DNA of 39,162 nucleotides. It comes from an uncultured Clostridia bacterium. Lineage in GTDB: Bacteria; Bacillota; Clostridia; Christensenellales; CAG-917. Shown here one piece after another: positions 1 to 8,017 of this stretch; position 1 is the first letter of the stretch; each line of letters starts with the position of its first letter. Location: assembly GCA_947624885.1 (NCBI GenBank), contig CANQMD010000005.1:1-39162 (forward strand). Direction: 5' to 3'. Made by a program: the position numbers and the translations under genes. The notes below the pieces were generated by a model that searched no databases, was not told the origin of the DNA, and saw nothing but the letters and a program-made list of their open reading frames with translations.

Positions 1-1353
1 ATTGTCTTTGCATTGGAGGAGGCGCACAGGCGTTTCACTCCGTCCATACTCATCTGCTCGTTTTCCGCGGTCATATCCGCAATAATCACCCGCAACCTGT
101 TGTACGAGGCGCTGGGCTTGACCGTCGGGAGTTCGCTTGTGGGATTCAAACTTGCCATGATGCCCGCAAAGGCATATTTGTACGTCGCGTTGGCGGCGCT
201 CGTCAGCGGGATAGTGGGCGTGTGCCTTGTGCGCTTGGTCAAGTTGAGCGGCAAATTGATGCGAAAAATCACCGCGTGGAAAGGCATATTGAAATATGTC
301 ATTCCCTTTGTGTTTGCGGGCGTTGCGGGCTTGATAACGGTGTACGCGACGGGCGGCGGACACTCGCTTGTCAACATGCTTGGCACCGACGGCGGCGCAA
401 AGGAAATGGCTTTGCGATCCATATTCGGCTCGCCGATCGCCGTCACTCTTCTCGCCGTGATCATCCTGCGCGTCGTGGCGCTCACGCTCAACATAGGCGC
501 GGGCGTTCCAAGCGGAATATTTGTGCCCATCATCGCTTTGGGTGCGTTGATAGGCTCGCTGATGTCAAGGCTGTGCATATTGATGGGCATGGACAAAATT
601 TTTGTGGACAGCGTCGTGCTGATATGCATGGCGGCGATGTTTGCGGCGACTGTCAAAGCGCCCCTCACCGCTATAATTTTTGTTGTGGAATTCACTTGGC
701 AGACCACACTTCTGCTCCCCGTTGTGCTCGGCACGTTTATAGGCTATGCCGCAAGCGAGATCGCCGGCAACAAACCTCTCTACGACCTGCTGTTGGAGGA
801 ACTTGCCGAACGCATCACACCATCGTCGCTGCACCACGAGTACCGCACTTACATCGAGGAGGGCTCGTCCGCGGCGGGACAATCCATACGCGACGTGCTG
901 TGGGATGAGGGCGTGATGATCTGCGCCATCGAGCGCGACGGCGCACAGCTTTTGCCAACTTCCGACACCGCGCTGCAGGCGGGCGACAAGCTGACGCTGC
1001 AAGCCGATGTTGTCGACATAGAGGAGTTTGAACAAAAGGTGGAGCAGATCGTCAAACCGCAGGATCACAAATTGAAATTTACGCTTGCAAAGCGTATGAA
1101 ACTGCATGCGGAAACAATTTCGAAAGAGGATGGCGACAGCGCTTCCGCGACCGACGCGTCCGCCGACGCTTCGTTGCCGTCGATAGGCGACGACGCGCAT
1201 GAAAGTCCGCTCGATCAAGAGGTTTCCGCCGCCAACGACATCGTCGCTCCCTCGCAGGACTCTACCTCCGCAGAGCCAACGCCTCTCAAACAGAGCGAAA
1301 AGGACAACGGCGCTGACAACCACAATGCAAAAGAGGAGGAGGACCCCAAATGA
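1..1353 (+). CDS. ClC-family chloride transporter with RCK-C domain (5' end missing)
   Basis: The reading frame is open from base 1, so the N-terminal half of the transporter lies outside the window; the TTG at 13 is not the true start. What remains is the C-terminal half of a ClC membrane domain: FALEEAHRRF matches the helix carrying the internal gating glutamate of EcClC, GAGVPSGIFVPIIALG is the conserved GxFxP anion-binding segment, KAPLTAIIFVVE follows, and NKPLYDLL holds the tyrosine that coordinates the central chloride. Retention of the inner glutamate suggests a proton/chloride antiporter rather than a channel (inference). A TrkA-C/RCK-C-like domain follows (about RDVLWDEGVMICAIERDG to the VDIEEFEQKV stretch), then an acidic, Ser/Asp/Glu-rich tail of about 80 residues likely to be disordered. 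The stop overlaps the next start by 4 bp. Confidence 0.9.
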   Translation: MVFALEEAHRRFTPSILICSFSAVISAIITRNLLYEALGLTVGSSLVGFKLAMMPAKAYLYVALAALVSGIVGVCLVRLVKLSGKLMRKITAWKGILKYVIPFVFAGVAGLITVYATGGGHSLVNMLGTDGGAKEMALRSIFGSPIAVTLLAVIILRVVALTLNIGAGVPSGIFVPIIALGALIGSLMSRLCILMGMDKIFVDSVVLICMAAMFAATVKAPLTAIIFVVEFTWQTTLLLPVVLGTFIGYAASEIAGNKPLYDLLLEELAERITPSSLHHEYRTYIEEGSSAAGQSIRDVLWDEGVMICAIERDGAQLLPTSDTALQAGDKLTLQADVVDIEEFEQKVEQIVKPQDHKLKFTLAKRMKLHAETISKEDGDSASATDASADASLPSIGDDAHESPLDQEVSAANDIVAPSQDSTSAEPTPLKQSEKDNGADNHNAKEEEDPK

Positions 1354-2177
1354 ATAAAATTTTAGGCATTTTCAACGGCAACGACCCCGTGATCGACATC
1401 ATCGGGAGGCTGACCGACAAAGCCGGTGTGGAATTTGCGCCTCTTTGCTCGCCCATCGACAAAAATTCGCTGCTCAACGCCGCAAAAAGCGCCGACTGCG
1501 TGTTGCTGGGCAAGGCGGGATATACCGCGAGCATGCGCGACTTCCTCGCGGAACAATTGAATTTGCACACGTCATTGCGCTCGTTTTTTGGCTCAAATAT
1601 TGTGACTCCCGCCTTGAGCAGCATGTACGGCAAACGCAGCGGCTACGCCTGCGACGAGCGCTTTGGCAGAGCCGCTTTTGACACGGAATACATCAGCGAG
1701 TTGGAAATCGAACGCACTGCGCGAGTGGCTTACGAACTTGCAGAGCAGCTGCGCTTGGGCGTGACGCTTGTCGACAGAGCCTCAAAATTGCTGACTTCCG
1801 CACTTTGGCGCAAGATCGTCAGCGACATCAACGAGGACTACCCCTCCGTCCCGCTGACGATGCTGGAACTCGGCGAGTTGCGCCGTCACGATCCCGACCA
1901 AAAACCTGTCTATCTGTGCTCCAAACCGGACGGCGATATTCTGTGGAGTTATTGGCAAAACGACGGCTACGAATGCCTGCTTGGCGACAGTGCCCTCGCG
2001 CTTTACGCCCCGACAAACTCGTCTGCCGACCTCATATTTGCCCTGCCTCACATGCTGAAACATTGTTTCTCGCTTGAAAAGGAGGCGCAGGACTTGTCGG
2101 ACGCGCTTTCCTGCCTCCCGCCCCACCCTAATGCGGAAGATCTGACGGCCGCATTGAGGCGAAACATGCGGGATTGA
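1350..2177 (+). CDS. isopropylmalate/isocitrate dehydrogenase-like protein, probably catalytically inactive
   Basis: 275 residues against about 350 for LeuB. Colinear similarity to the beta-decarboxylating dehydrogenase family: SADCVLLGKAGY (LeuB EAEAVLLGSVGG), HTSLRSFF (LLSLRKSQ), AFDTEYISELEIERTARVAYELA ([21 protein letters not shown]), LVDRASKLLTSALWRKIV (SVDKANVLEVGEFWRKTV) and LPHMLKHCFSLEKEAQDL near the end. Key residues are changed: the catalytic lysine of VDKAN is Arg143, the first metal aspartate is absent, only Asp195 of the GDILSD pair remains, and the NAD loop HGSAPDIAGKGIANP is deleted. It is therefore probably a structural or regulatory derivative rather than an enzyme (inference). 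Its ATG overlaps the TGA of the ClC gene (ATGA) and the ribosome site is GAGGAGG, so the two proteins are translationally coupled. Not simply a decaying gene, as the frame is intact and codon use is normal. Confidence 0.7.
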   Translation: MNKILGIFNGNDPVIDIIGRLTDKAGVEFAPLCSPIDKNSLLNAAKSADCVLLGKAGYTASMRDFLAEQLNLHTSLRSFFGSNIVTPALSSMYGKRSGYACDERFGRAAFDTEYISELEIERTARVAYELAEQLRLGVTLVDRASKLLTSALWRKIVSDINEDYPSVPLTMLELGELRRHDPDQKPVYLCSKPDGDILWSYWQNDGYECLLGDSALALYAPTNSSADLIFALPHMLKHCFSLEKEAQDLSDALSCLPPHPNAEDLTAALRRNMRD

Positions 2178-2301
2178 TACGCTGTCCGTCCGTTCTTTTG
2201 AATAAAAATTTTAAATAAATATACAAAAAATCAGACGTCACCCTAAAAGTAAAACTAACGTCGTTTTTATAATTTTCCCATCCCGACTTCCGGCCCGACT
2301 T

Positions 2302-2324
2302 CCGGGGCGCAATGCCCGCCCCGG
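2302..2324 (-). terminator. hairpin after acpP, possible terminator
   Basis: Perfect 8-bp inverted repeat CCGGGGCG / CGCCCCGG around a 7-base loop, just beyond the acp stop. No clear T-run follows on the minus strand, so it may be Rho-dependent or only an RNA 3' end. Two copies of GACTTCCGG lie beside it. A weaker GACGT/ACGTC hairpin followed by GTTTTTATAATTTT (about 2232-2275) could end the plus-strand ClC operon. Confidence 0.4.
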
Positions 2325-2334
2325 TCTGCGCAAG

Positions 2335-2565
2335 TTATTTGGTCTTTTTTTGGATCAGCGCAACGACGTCCGCAACGGTCTTGATCCCCTCCGTTTCATC
2401 GTCGTCGACAATGATCCCCCACTCTTCCTCGACGCTCATAAGTATTTCCACAATGTCCAGGCTGTCAAGTCCAAGATCCTTTTTTATGTCGCTATCGAGT
2501 GTGACGTTTGTCACGTCGATGTCAAGCTGTTCGCTCACCATTTGTTTGAGTTTTTCAAATATCAT
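2335..2565 (-). CDS. acpP: acyl carrier protein
   Basis: 76 residues, the normal ACP length. The DSL motif at 34-36 gives Ser35 as the 4'-phosphopantetheine site (LGLDSLDIVEILMSVEE). Acidic helix II is present. Start ATG with ribosome site AAAGGAGAG. It follows a phosphopantetheinyl transferase gene by 69 bp on the same strand and there are no fatty-acid synthesis genes nearby, so it may be either the housekeeping FAS ACP or a dedicated carrier; sequence alone does not decide. Confidence 0.93.
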   Translation of the reverse strand: MIFEKLKQMVSEQLDIDVTNVTLDSDIKKDLGLDSLDIVEILMSVEEEWGIIVDDDETEGIKTVADVVALIQKKTK

Positions 2566-2632
2566 AATATCTCTCCTTTTTGTTGTTTATTTCAAAATCG
2601 GCGCTTTAACGCGCGTTTTTGTCGCTTCAACC

Positions 2633-3118
2633 TCATATTTGCGCAGGATCGATCTCATAAGCGATGATGTTTTGCTCCTCTGCGCACACCGCCACATGAT
2701 AGCCGTCAAACACGTCGAAGTGTTCAAAATGCGCGTCCGCGGGGATATCGTCCCTTATTTTTGAGATCCCGTCGCCCGTGAACTTCACATAACTTTCCCT
2801 CTCCGTCCATTTTTCAAAAAACTCCTTTTCGTCTGCGGCTTGGATGAACGGAAATTTTTGCATATGTACGGGCCTCACCTTCTCGATATCCACGCCCACT
2901 TCGGCATGCGACATGGCAAGCACGCTGACCCCGTGCGAATGCGACAGATTGAAAAACACTCCTTCAACGTCCAGACGAGGTTTTTTGCCGTCCTCTCTGA
3001 TCACGTCGACGGACGCGGGCAACAACTCGACATCCCTCATGACGTTGCGATAATTCATATAGCAAAAGCGGATAAATTTGTCGCTATCCACTTCGCCGCG
3101 CACAAAAAACAGTATCAT
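2633..3118 (-). CDS. Sfp/AcpS-superfamily 4'-phosphopantetheinyl transferase
   Basis: 161 residues starting at the ATG that overlaps the malQ TGA (ATGA), with AGGAGG seven bases upstream; the frame can be read further upstream but only inside malQ. Family motifs are clear: FNLSHSHG (56-63), GVDIEK (75-80, Mg-binding Asp77) and WTERESYVKFTGDG (104-117, with Glu108 and Lys112). It transfers the phosphopantetheine arm of CoA to the serine of an ACP. It is shorter than Sfp (about 224 residues) and lacks much of the N-terminal pseudo-repeat, resembling short single-chain PPTases. The ACP gene directly downstream is the obvious substrate, and coaX upstream feeds the CoA supply. Confidence 0.85.
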   Translation of the reverse strand: MILFFVRGEVDSDKFIRFCYMNYRNVMRDVELLPASVDVIREDGKKPRLDVEGVFFNLSHSHGVSVLAMSHAEVGVDIEKVRPVHMQKFPFIQAADEKEFFEKWTERESYVKFTGDGISKIRDDIPADAHFEHFDVFDGYHVAVCAEEQNIIAYEIDPAQI

Positions 3119-4638
3119 AAGCCTCCTCTGTGTCTGCCGTAGGTTTTGATCGCGTCCAAAAAGAAGTCCCTGTCCACTGTGGACATAAGGTGATAGGGCA
3201 ATCTCCACTTCCAATTGCCTTCTACCGTGCCGGGAACGTTCATTCTTGTGTCGCCGCCGTAGCCCAACATATCCTGAAATGGCAACACAAGCAGCGAGGA
3301 CGACGACATCATCAGCGTGCGGATTATCGCTTTGACCGATCCGCAGTCGGGTCCTCCCGCGCCCCACCCCGCGCCTGAAAAGCCGACGTATTTCAACACA
3401 TAATCCCTTGCGCCGTCGTTCAACTCGTACAGCCAGCCAAGCGTGGTGTTGTTGTCGTGGGTGCCCGTGTAAGCGACCGTGTTGACGTCGTAACGATACG
3501 GAATGTGCGCGCTTGGCGTGCCGTCAAATCCAAATTGAAACACTTTTGTCGTGGGTATGCCCGTGCCGTCTATAAACGCCCTGCACTCCTCGTCCATAAA
3601 GCCCAGATCCTCCGCAATGAACAGCGCGGACGGAAAGTTGTCGCGCACTCTGTCAAGCAGCGCGTCGGCGGGACCCTTTTCCCAGCGCCCGCTCACGGCG
3701 TTTTTGAATTCCGTGGCGGGTATGGCATAATAGTTGTAAAATCCGCGGAAGTGGTCCAGCCTGAGCGCGTCGTACATTTTGAGGCAGTGCCCTATCCTGC
3801 CCAGCCACCACTTGAAACCGTCATTTGCCATCGCGTCAAAATCGTACAGGCAGTTGCCCCACACTTGCACTTTGTTTGAAAATGCGTCGGGAGCGCCTGA
3901 GATCGCGCGTGGAAAACGGTTTTCGTCAAGCTGAAACAGTTCGCGATGCGCCCAAACGTCCGCGCTGTCCGTCGCCACATAAAACGGAAGGTCGCCAATG
4001 ACGCGCACTCCTCTTTTTGCGGCGCGAGCGCGTAGAGAGTTCCATTCGCGGAAAAATTCGTACTGCTCGAAAACTATAAAATCGATATCATCGCAAAATT
4101 CGCGTCTTGCCTTTTCAAGCGCTTCGCCGTCGCGGTCCCTCAATGGAGTTTCCCATTTCCACCAGCACGGCGAGTACTCGGACGAAAGCGCCTGAAACAG
4201 CGCGTAATCCTCAAGCCAATACGCCTCCCTTTTGCGAAATTCAAGCATACGCTGTCTGAAATCGTCGTCGACTCTGCTGTACGCCAGCCTGAGAAAGCGC
4301 TCGGAATTCAGCCTTGCAAAGTCATAGTCCGCCAGATACGGCTCGCCGTGATACTTGAACGACGCGACCTCATCCGCCGTAAGCAATCCGATCGCCTCAA
4401 GTTCGGCGGGACAGATGTAAAGCGTGTCGCCCGCATACGACGACGCGCCGGAATAAGGCGAATTGCCCGCGCCCGTCACCGTGATGGGCAACACCTGCCA
4501 CCAGCAAAACCCCATATCCGCAATGAGATCAACAAAAGCGTCCGCGTCGCGCGAGAAACAGCCTATCCCGTATTCTCCCGGCAGAGAGGATACGCTCAAC
4601 AGCACGCCCGCAGATCTGTCAAAGGTCTTAAACGCCAC
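3115..4638 (-). CDS. malQ: 4-alpha-glucanotransferase (amylomaltase, GH77)
   Basis: Transfers alpha-1,4-glucan segments between maltodextrins in the cytoplasm. N-terminal signature RSAGVLLSVSSLPGEYGIG, WWQVLPITVTG and SPYSGASSYAGD; catalytic nucleophile in ALRLDHFRGF, acid/base in FIAEDLG, transition-state Asp in YTGTHDNNTT. I place the start at the GTG at 4638 (507 residues) because GGAGGGC lies nine bases before it; an in-frame ATG at 4662 has no ribosome site and would overlap coaX by 35 bp. With the GTG the overlap with coaX is 11 bp, so translation is probably coupled. The gene sits between coaX and the PPTase with no metabolic link that I can see; no other glycogen genes are in the window. 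Confidence 0.93.
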   Translation of the reverse strand: MAFKTFDRSAGVLLSVSSLPGEYGIGCFSRDADAFVDLIADMGFCWWQVLPITVTGAGNSPYSGASSYAGDTLYICPAELEAIGLLTADEVASFKYHGEPYLADYDFARLNSERFLRLAYSRVDDDFRQRMLEFRKREAYWLEDYALFQALSSEYSPCWWKWETPLRDRDGEALEKARREFCDDIDFIVFEQYEFFREWNSLRARAAKRGVRVIGDLPFYVATDSADVWAHRELFQLDENRFPRAISGAPDAFSNKVQVWGNCLYDFDAMANDGFKWWLGRIGHCLKMYDALRLDHFRGFYNYYAIPATEFKNAVSGRWEKGPADALLDRVRDNFPSALFIAEDLGFMDEECRAFIDGTGIPTTKVFQFGFDGTPSAHIPYRYDVNTVAYTGTHDNNTTLGWLYELNDGARDYVLKYVGFSGAGWGAGGPDCGSVKAIIRTLMMSSSSLLVLPFQDMLGYGGDTRMNVPGTVEGNWKWRLPYHLMSTVDRDFFLDAIKTYGRHRGGL

Positions 4639-5416
4639 GTTTTGCGCCCTCCGTTCTGCCATAGATATACTTAAGCCCGTTCAAAGCAAGTTCCCTGTCG
4701 ACAACGTCAAACAAATTGGGCTCCACGTCCGCGATAAGCTGACTCAGCCCACCCGTGGCGACGACTTTTGCGTTGCCGAATCCGTCGAGCGCACGGTAGC
4801 TTTGGATCATATATTTCACAAGTCCCGCGTAGCCAAACACTATGCCGCTCTGCATACAGCTTTTTGTGTCCGTGCCCAGCACGCTTTGCGGCGCGGAAAG
4901 TTCGATGATAGGCAGTTTTGCCGCCGCGCCCGAAAGCGATTCCGCAGAGGTCTTTATTCCGGGAGCGATCGCTCCTCCCTTGAAAACGCCGTCCGCGCTC
5001 ACCACGTCGAAAGTCGTTGCGGTGCCGAAATCTATCACTATCACGGGGCCTCCGTAAAAGTGATACGCCGCCGCCGCGCCCACAAGCCTGTCCGCGCCTA
5101 GTTCGCCGGGGTGCGCGTATTCCACCGTCACGCCCGTATCCAGCGCACAGCTCACCGTGAGAGGCGCTTTGCCTATGCAATCTTTGCACATATGCTCGAT
5201 GGTATAGTTGAGCGCGGGCACCACAGACGACATGACCGCGGCGTGAATATCCTCAAATGACAGCCCCTTTTGCCTCAACAGGTCGTGCAACATCGAGCCG
5301 TACTCGTCCGATGTGCGCGAGGCCTTTGTCGAAAGCCTCCAGAAGCCGCGAGGCTGCCCGCCGTCGTACAGCCCGAATTTGACATTTGTGTTGCCGATAT
5401 CGATCGTGAGAAGCAT
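4628..5416 (-). CDS. coaX: type III pantothenate kinase
   Basis: 262 residues from the ATG at 5416 (ribosome site GGAGGGCGG), typical for CoaX. Motifs of the ASKHA-fold enzyme: LTIDIGNTNVKFGLY (phosphate loop and catalytic Asp), HPGELGADRLVGAAAA (pantothenate site), DFGTATTFDVV, GGAIAPGI and VATGGLSQLI. It catalyses the first, committed step of CoA synthesis, needs a monovalent cation, and is not feedback-inhibited by CoA in known members. First gene of coaX-malQ-PPTase-acpP, with its own promoter. An upstream in-frame extension to 5539 overlaps tspO and has no support. Confidence 0.95.
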   Translation of the reverse strand: MLLTIDIGNTNVKFGLYDGGQPRGFWRLSTKASRTSDEYGSMLHDLLRQKGLSFEDIHAAVMSSVVPALNYTIEHMCKDCIGKAPLTVSCALDTGVTVEYAHPGELGADRLVGAAAAYHFYGGPVIVIDFGTATTFDVVSADGVFKGGAIAPGIKTSAESLSGAAAKLPIIELSAPQSVLGTDTKSCMQSGIVFGYAGLVKYMIQSYRALDGFGNAKVVATGGLSQLIADVEPNLFDVVDRELALNGLKYIYGRTEGAKRGV

Positions 5417-5443
5417 ACCGCCCTCCAAGCAAGTCTTTAGATT

Positions 5444-5472
5444 AGTATAACAAAATACTCGGCTATTATCAA
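5444..5472 (-). promoter_or_regulatory. sigma-A promoter of the coaX operon
   Basis: Minus strand TTGATA (5467-5472), 17-base spacer, TATACT (5444-5449), 28 bases before the coaX ATG. It separates the coaX operon from the upstream tspO gene. Confidence 0.7.
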
Positions 5473-5489
5473 GCAAAAGTTGCGGCTTA

Positions 5490-5954
5490 TCAGTTTGCCA
5501 TCGCAATGTACACGACCATGACAAATCCAAACAGATCAAACAAAAACGCGGGCAGAAAAGCGAGCGCGATCTTTATATCCTTCATCAAAAAGCGAAAAAA
5601 CAGCACAAACGCAAAACCCGCCGTCGCGCTCATAAAGACAAGTCCCCACAAAAGCTGCTTAAGCCCGAAAAACGTGTGCACAAACAATATGCAACTCACC
5701 CCCAGCGCCACAAAAAACAGCATGGACGGAAAGATGTGTTTGTACTCCACAAGCCTACCAATCGCAAATATGCACGACGCATAGCTTGCCGCCACCATGA
5801 TTTCAAAGGCCACGGGAGGCGGCATCACCGCAGGCAATTTCAGCGAGTAAAACCACCTCGCGTCAAATTTGAAGCAGTAGGAAATCAGCGCCGCCACTAT
5901 CAGCGTGCAAAAGATCCCCGCCACAATGCCGATCATCCGCTTGAGGTACTCCAC
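5490..5954 (-). CDS. TspO/MBR-family membrane protein (divergent)
   Basis: 154 residues with about five hydrophobic helices, the TspO length and topology. FYSLKLPAVMPPPVAFEIM corresponds to the family WYxxLxKPxWxPPxxxF stretch and PAFLFDLFGFVMVVYIAMAN to the last helix with its terminal N. The tryptophan of PxWxPP and most ligand-pocket aromatics are missing, so it is a divergent member and tetrapyrrole binding cannot be assumed. The frame begins at GTG 5954; an ATG at 5936 (MIGIVAGIF) has a GGAG 12 bases upstream and is an equally possible start. It is followed, not overlapped, by the coaX promoter. Confidence 0.65.
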   Translation of the reverse strand: MEYLKRMIGIVAGIFCTLIVAALISYCFKFDARWFYSLKLPAVMPPPVAFEIMVAASYASCIFAIGRLVEYKHIFPSMLFFVALGVSCILFVHTFFGLKQLLWGLVFMSATAGFAFVLFFRFLMKDIKIALAFLPAFLFDLFGFVMVVYIAMAN

Positions 5955-6058
5955 ACAAAAATATATTTTTTTCGTCGGTCTTTAATGCAGTAACACAATT
6001 TTTTGCGGACGCGTATGGTGATGTAGGAGCAATTCCAAATCTTCAGGAGGTACATAAA

Positions 6059-6253
6059 ATGAATTTCTTTGCAAACGGTGGCTCAAACGGTTGCGGATGC
6101 AACACTTGCGATCTTGTCCTGCTTCTGCTCTTGCTCAACAATTGCGGCGCGGGCGGCGGATGCAACGGCGGCGGCGTTGGCGGCTGCGGATGCGGGATGT
6201 CAAGCTGCGACATCATCTGGCTCATCCTCATTCTGTCCTGCCTCTGCAAGTAA
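6059..6253 (+). CDS. small Gly/Cys-rich protein with internal duplication
   Basis: 64 residues with 10 Cys and 15 Gly. ATG preceded by AGGAGGT at ideal spacing and followed by a strong hairpin, so it is a real monocistronic gene. It consists of two copies of one module: CGC-x(2)-C-D followed by a run of eight to nine hydrophobic residues and a closing Cys ([15 protein letters not shown], 12-26, and [19 protein letters not shown], 43-61), linked by a glycine-rich stretch [13 protein letters not shown]. It has no signal peptide. The pairs of Cys could bind metal or form disulfides and the hydrophobic runs could insert in membranes. I do not recognise the family; comparable short Gly/Cys-rich proteins are known from sporulating Clostridia, but spore function here is a guess. 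Confidence 0.75.
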   Translation: MNFFANGGSNGCGCNTCDLVLLLLLLNNCGAGGGCNGGGVGGCGCGMSSCDIIWLILILSCLCK

Positions 6254-6261
6254 GCAGACGC

Positions 6262-6299
6262 ACTCAAATGGCGCTCGCAAAAGCGAGCGTCTTTTGAGT
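6262..6299 (+). terminator. terminator hairpin of the Gly/Cys protein gene
   Basis: Nested stem: ACTCAAA pairs with TTTGAGT outside and CGCTCGC with GCGAGCG inside around an AAAA loop; nine bases after the stop codon. Confidence 0.7.
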
Positions 6300-6335
6300 T
6301 TGATTCGTTTGCCAATTTATTTTGCATATCAAAAC

Positions 6336-6380
6336 TTTGCGCCCAAACGTTTGACTTTTCCCCTTCGTTTATTTTATCAT
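6336..6380 (+). promoter_or_regulatory. glyS promoter with extended upstream motif
   Basis: TTGACT (6351-6356), 18-base spacer, TATCAT (6375-6380). Directly upstream is TTTGCGCCCAAACGT, the element also found before the ABC exporter, the giant lipoprotein and clpB promoters. No T-box leader is visible between here and glyS. Confidence 0.6.
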
Positions 6381-6401
6381 TTTATCACTATATCATTATC
6401 C

Positions 6402-6420
6402 CCCTATAATCCATATAGGG
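6402..6420 (+). promoter_or_regulatory. 5'UTR hairpin at the glyS ribosome site
   Basis: Perfect CCCTATA / TATAGGG inverted repeat (loop ATCCA) ending two bases before AAAGGAG. It could modulate ribosome access, or protect the 5' end; function is inference. Confidence 0.5.
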
Positions 6421-6434
6421 AAAGGAGTTCGTTT

Positions 6435-7820
6435 ATGGCAAAATTGACGATGGACAAGTTGGTTGCGCTTGCAAAAAATCGCGGATTTGTTTATCCCGGC
6501 AGCGAGATCTACGGCGGACTGTCCAACAGTTGGGACTACGGTCCTTTAGGTGTTCAGCTGAAAAACAACATCAAAGCGGCTTGGTGGAAAAAATTTGTCG
6601 TTGAAAACCCCTACAACGTCGGGTTGGACAGCGCGATCATCATGAATCCCACCACTTGGCAAGCGTCCGGGCATATCGGCGGATTTTCGGATCCTCTGAT
6701 GGACTGCAAAAGCTGCAAATCCCGCCACCGTGCGGACGACCTCGTTGAGGACTATATGTCAAAGCACGGCATCGAGGAAAACATTGCAAGTTGGAGCAAC
6801 GAGCAACTTGAAACGTACATCAAGGAGCACAACATTCCCTGCCCTATCTGCGGCAAATCCGACTTCACGGGAGTGAGGAAGTTCAACCTGATGTTCAAGA
6901 CCTTCATCGGCGTGACAGAGGACACCACATCCACCGTCTACCTGCGCCCCGAAACCGCGCAAGGCATATTTGTCAACTTCAAAAACGTGCAGCGCACAAC
7001 GCGCAAAAAGATCCCCTTCGGCATCGGACAGATAGGAAAGAGTTTCCGCAACGAGATCACTCCCGGCAACTTCATCTTCCGCATCCGCGAGTTTGAACAG
7101 ATGGAACTCGAATTTTTCTGCAAGCCCGGCACCGACCTCGAATGGTTTGCCTATTGGAAGGAATTCTGCCACAAGTGGTTGCTCGACCTCGGCATGCGCG
7201 ACGAAAACCTCAAACTCCGCGACCACGACAAGGAAGAACTTTGCTTCTACTCCAAGGCAACGACGGACTTCGAGTACAACTTCCCCTTCGGCTGGGGCGA
7301 GCTGTGGGGCGTTGCGGATCGCACGGACTATGACCTTAATCAACACATCAAAACAAGCGGCAAGGACTTGAGTTATATCGATCCCGTCACCAACGAGAAG
7401 TATGTGCCCTATGTCATCGAGCCGTCCCTCGGCGCGGACCGCGTTTTCCTCGCCTTCCTGTGCGACGCATACGACGAGGAGCAAGTCGGCGAGGGCGACA
7501 TCCGTGTCGTGCTCCATCTGCATCACGCGCTTGCGCCCATCAAGGTGGCTGTCCTGCCCCTGCAAAAACAACTCAACGAAAAGGCGGAAGAGATCTATCT
7601 CGAACTCTCCAAACACTTCGCCTGCGATTTTGACACCTCCGCATCAATCGGCAAGCGCTATCGCCGTCAGGACGAGATAGGCACTCCCTATTGCGTCACA
7701 GTGGACTTCGACACCATCGAGGACGGCTGCGTCACCGTGCGCGAGCGCGACAGCATGTCCCAGATCCGCTTGGCGATAGACTCCCTCGCGAGTTATTTTG
7801 AGGAGCAACTCCAATATTGA
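6435..7820 (+). CDS. glyS: glycyl-tRNA synthetase (dimeric, single-chain type)
   Basis: 461 residues from the ATG at 6435 (ribosome site AAAGGAG); upstream in-frame codons run through the Gly/Cys gene in another frame and are not used. Class II synthetase: [23 protein letters not shown] at the N-terminus, motif 2 in [21 protein letters not shown], motif 3 in [14 protein letters not shown], and a C-terminal anticodon-binding domain ([29 protein letters not shown]). [12 protein letters not shown] and CPICGKSD supply four cysteines that may bind zinc. This is the alpha-2 type of Bacillota/Thermus relatives, not the alpha2-beta2 GlyQ/GlyS. It charges tRNA-Gly. Monocistronic, with its own promoter and terminator. 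Confidence 0.97.
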   Translation: MAKLTMDKLVALAKNRGFVYPGSEIYGGLSNSWDYGPLGVQLKNNIKAAWWKKFVVENPYNVGLDSAIIMNPTTWQASGHIGGFSDPLMDCKSCKSRHRADDLVEDYMSKHGIEENIASWSNEQLETYIKEHNIPCPICGKSDFTGVRKFNLMFKTFIGVTEDTTSTVYLRPETAQGIFVNFKNVQRTTRKKIPFGIGQIGKSFRNEITPGNFIFRIREFEQMELEFFCKPGTDLEWFAYWKEFCHKWLLDLGMRDENLKLRDHDKEELCFYSKATTDFEYNFPFGWGELWGVADRTDYDLNQHIKTSGKDLSYIDPVTNEKYVPYVIEPSLGADRVFLAFLCDAYDEEQVGEGDIRVVLHLHHALAPIKVAVLPLQKQLNEKAEEIYLELSKHFACDFDTSASIGKRYRRQDEIGTPYCVTVDFDTIEDGCVTVRERDSMSQIRLAIDSLASYFEEQLQY

Positions 7821-7875
7821 AAAATCGAGCATCCACAGTTTCAACAAATATCTATCTCTCAAACATACAACAAAC

Positions 7876-7904
7876 AAAGCCCTTCCTAACAGCGGAAGGG
7901 CTTT
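7876..7904. terminator. bidirectional terminator between glyS and the DUF6273 gene
   Basis: Perfect 11-bp stem AAAGCCCTTCC / GGAAGGGCTTT with a 7-base loop between converging genes. A separate 14-bp palindrome GCGAAGATCTTCGC lies at 7919-7932. Confidence 0.85.
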
Positions 7905-8017
7905 AAAATTTGTCAAATGCGAAGATCTTCGCCGTATCATTTGCAGACGTTATCGAAAAATTTACCGATATGCGCCGCAAGAGTAAATTCTGGTGCACTA
8001 CGTCGTCATTCTGTCGC

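Noticed and set aside
6069-6434. N-terminal extension of glyS
   Set aside because: Passes through the Gly/Cys gene out of frame, its terminator and the glyS promoter; family alignment starts at the ATG at 6435.
6300-6434. T-box riboswitch before glyS
   Set aside because: The region is too short after the promoter and lacks the conserved T-box sequence and an antiterminator.
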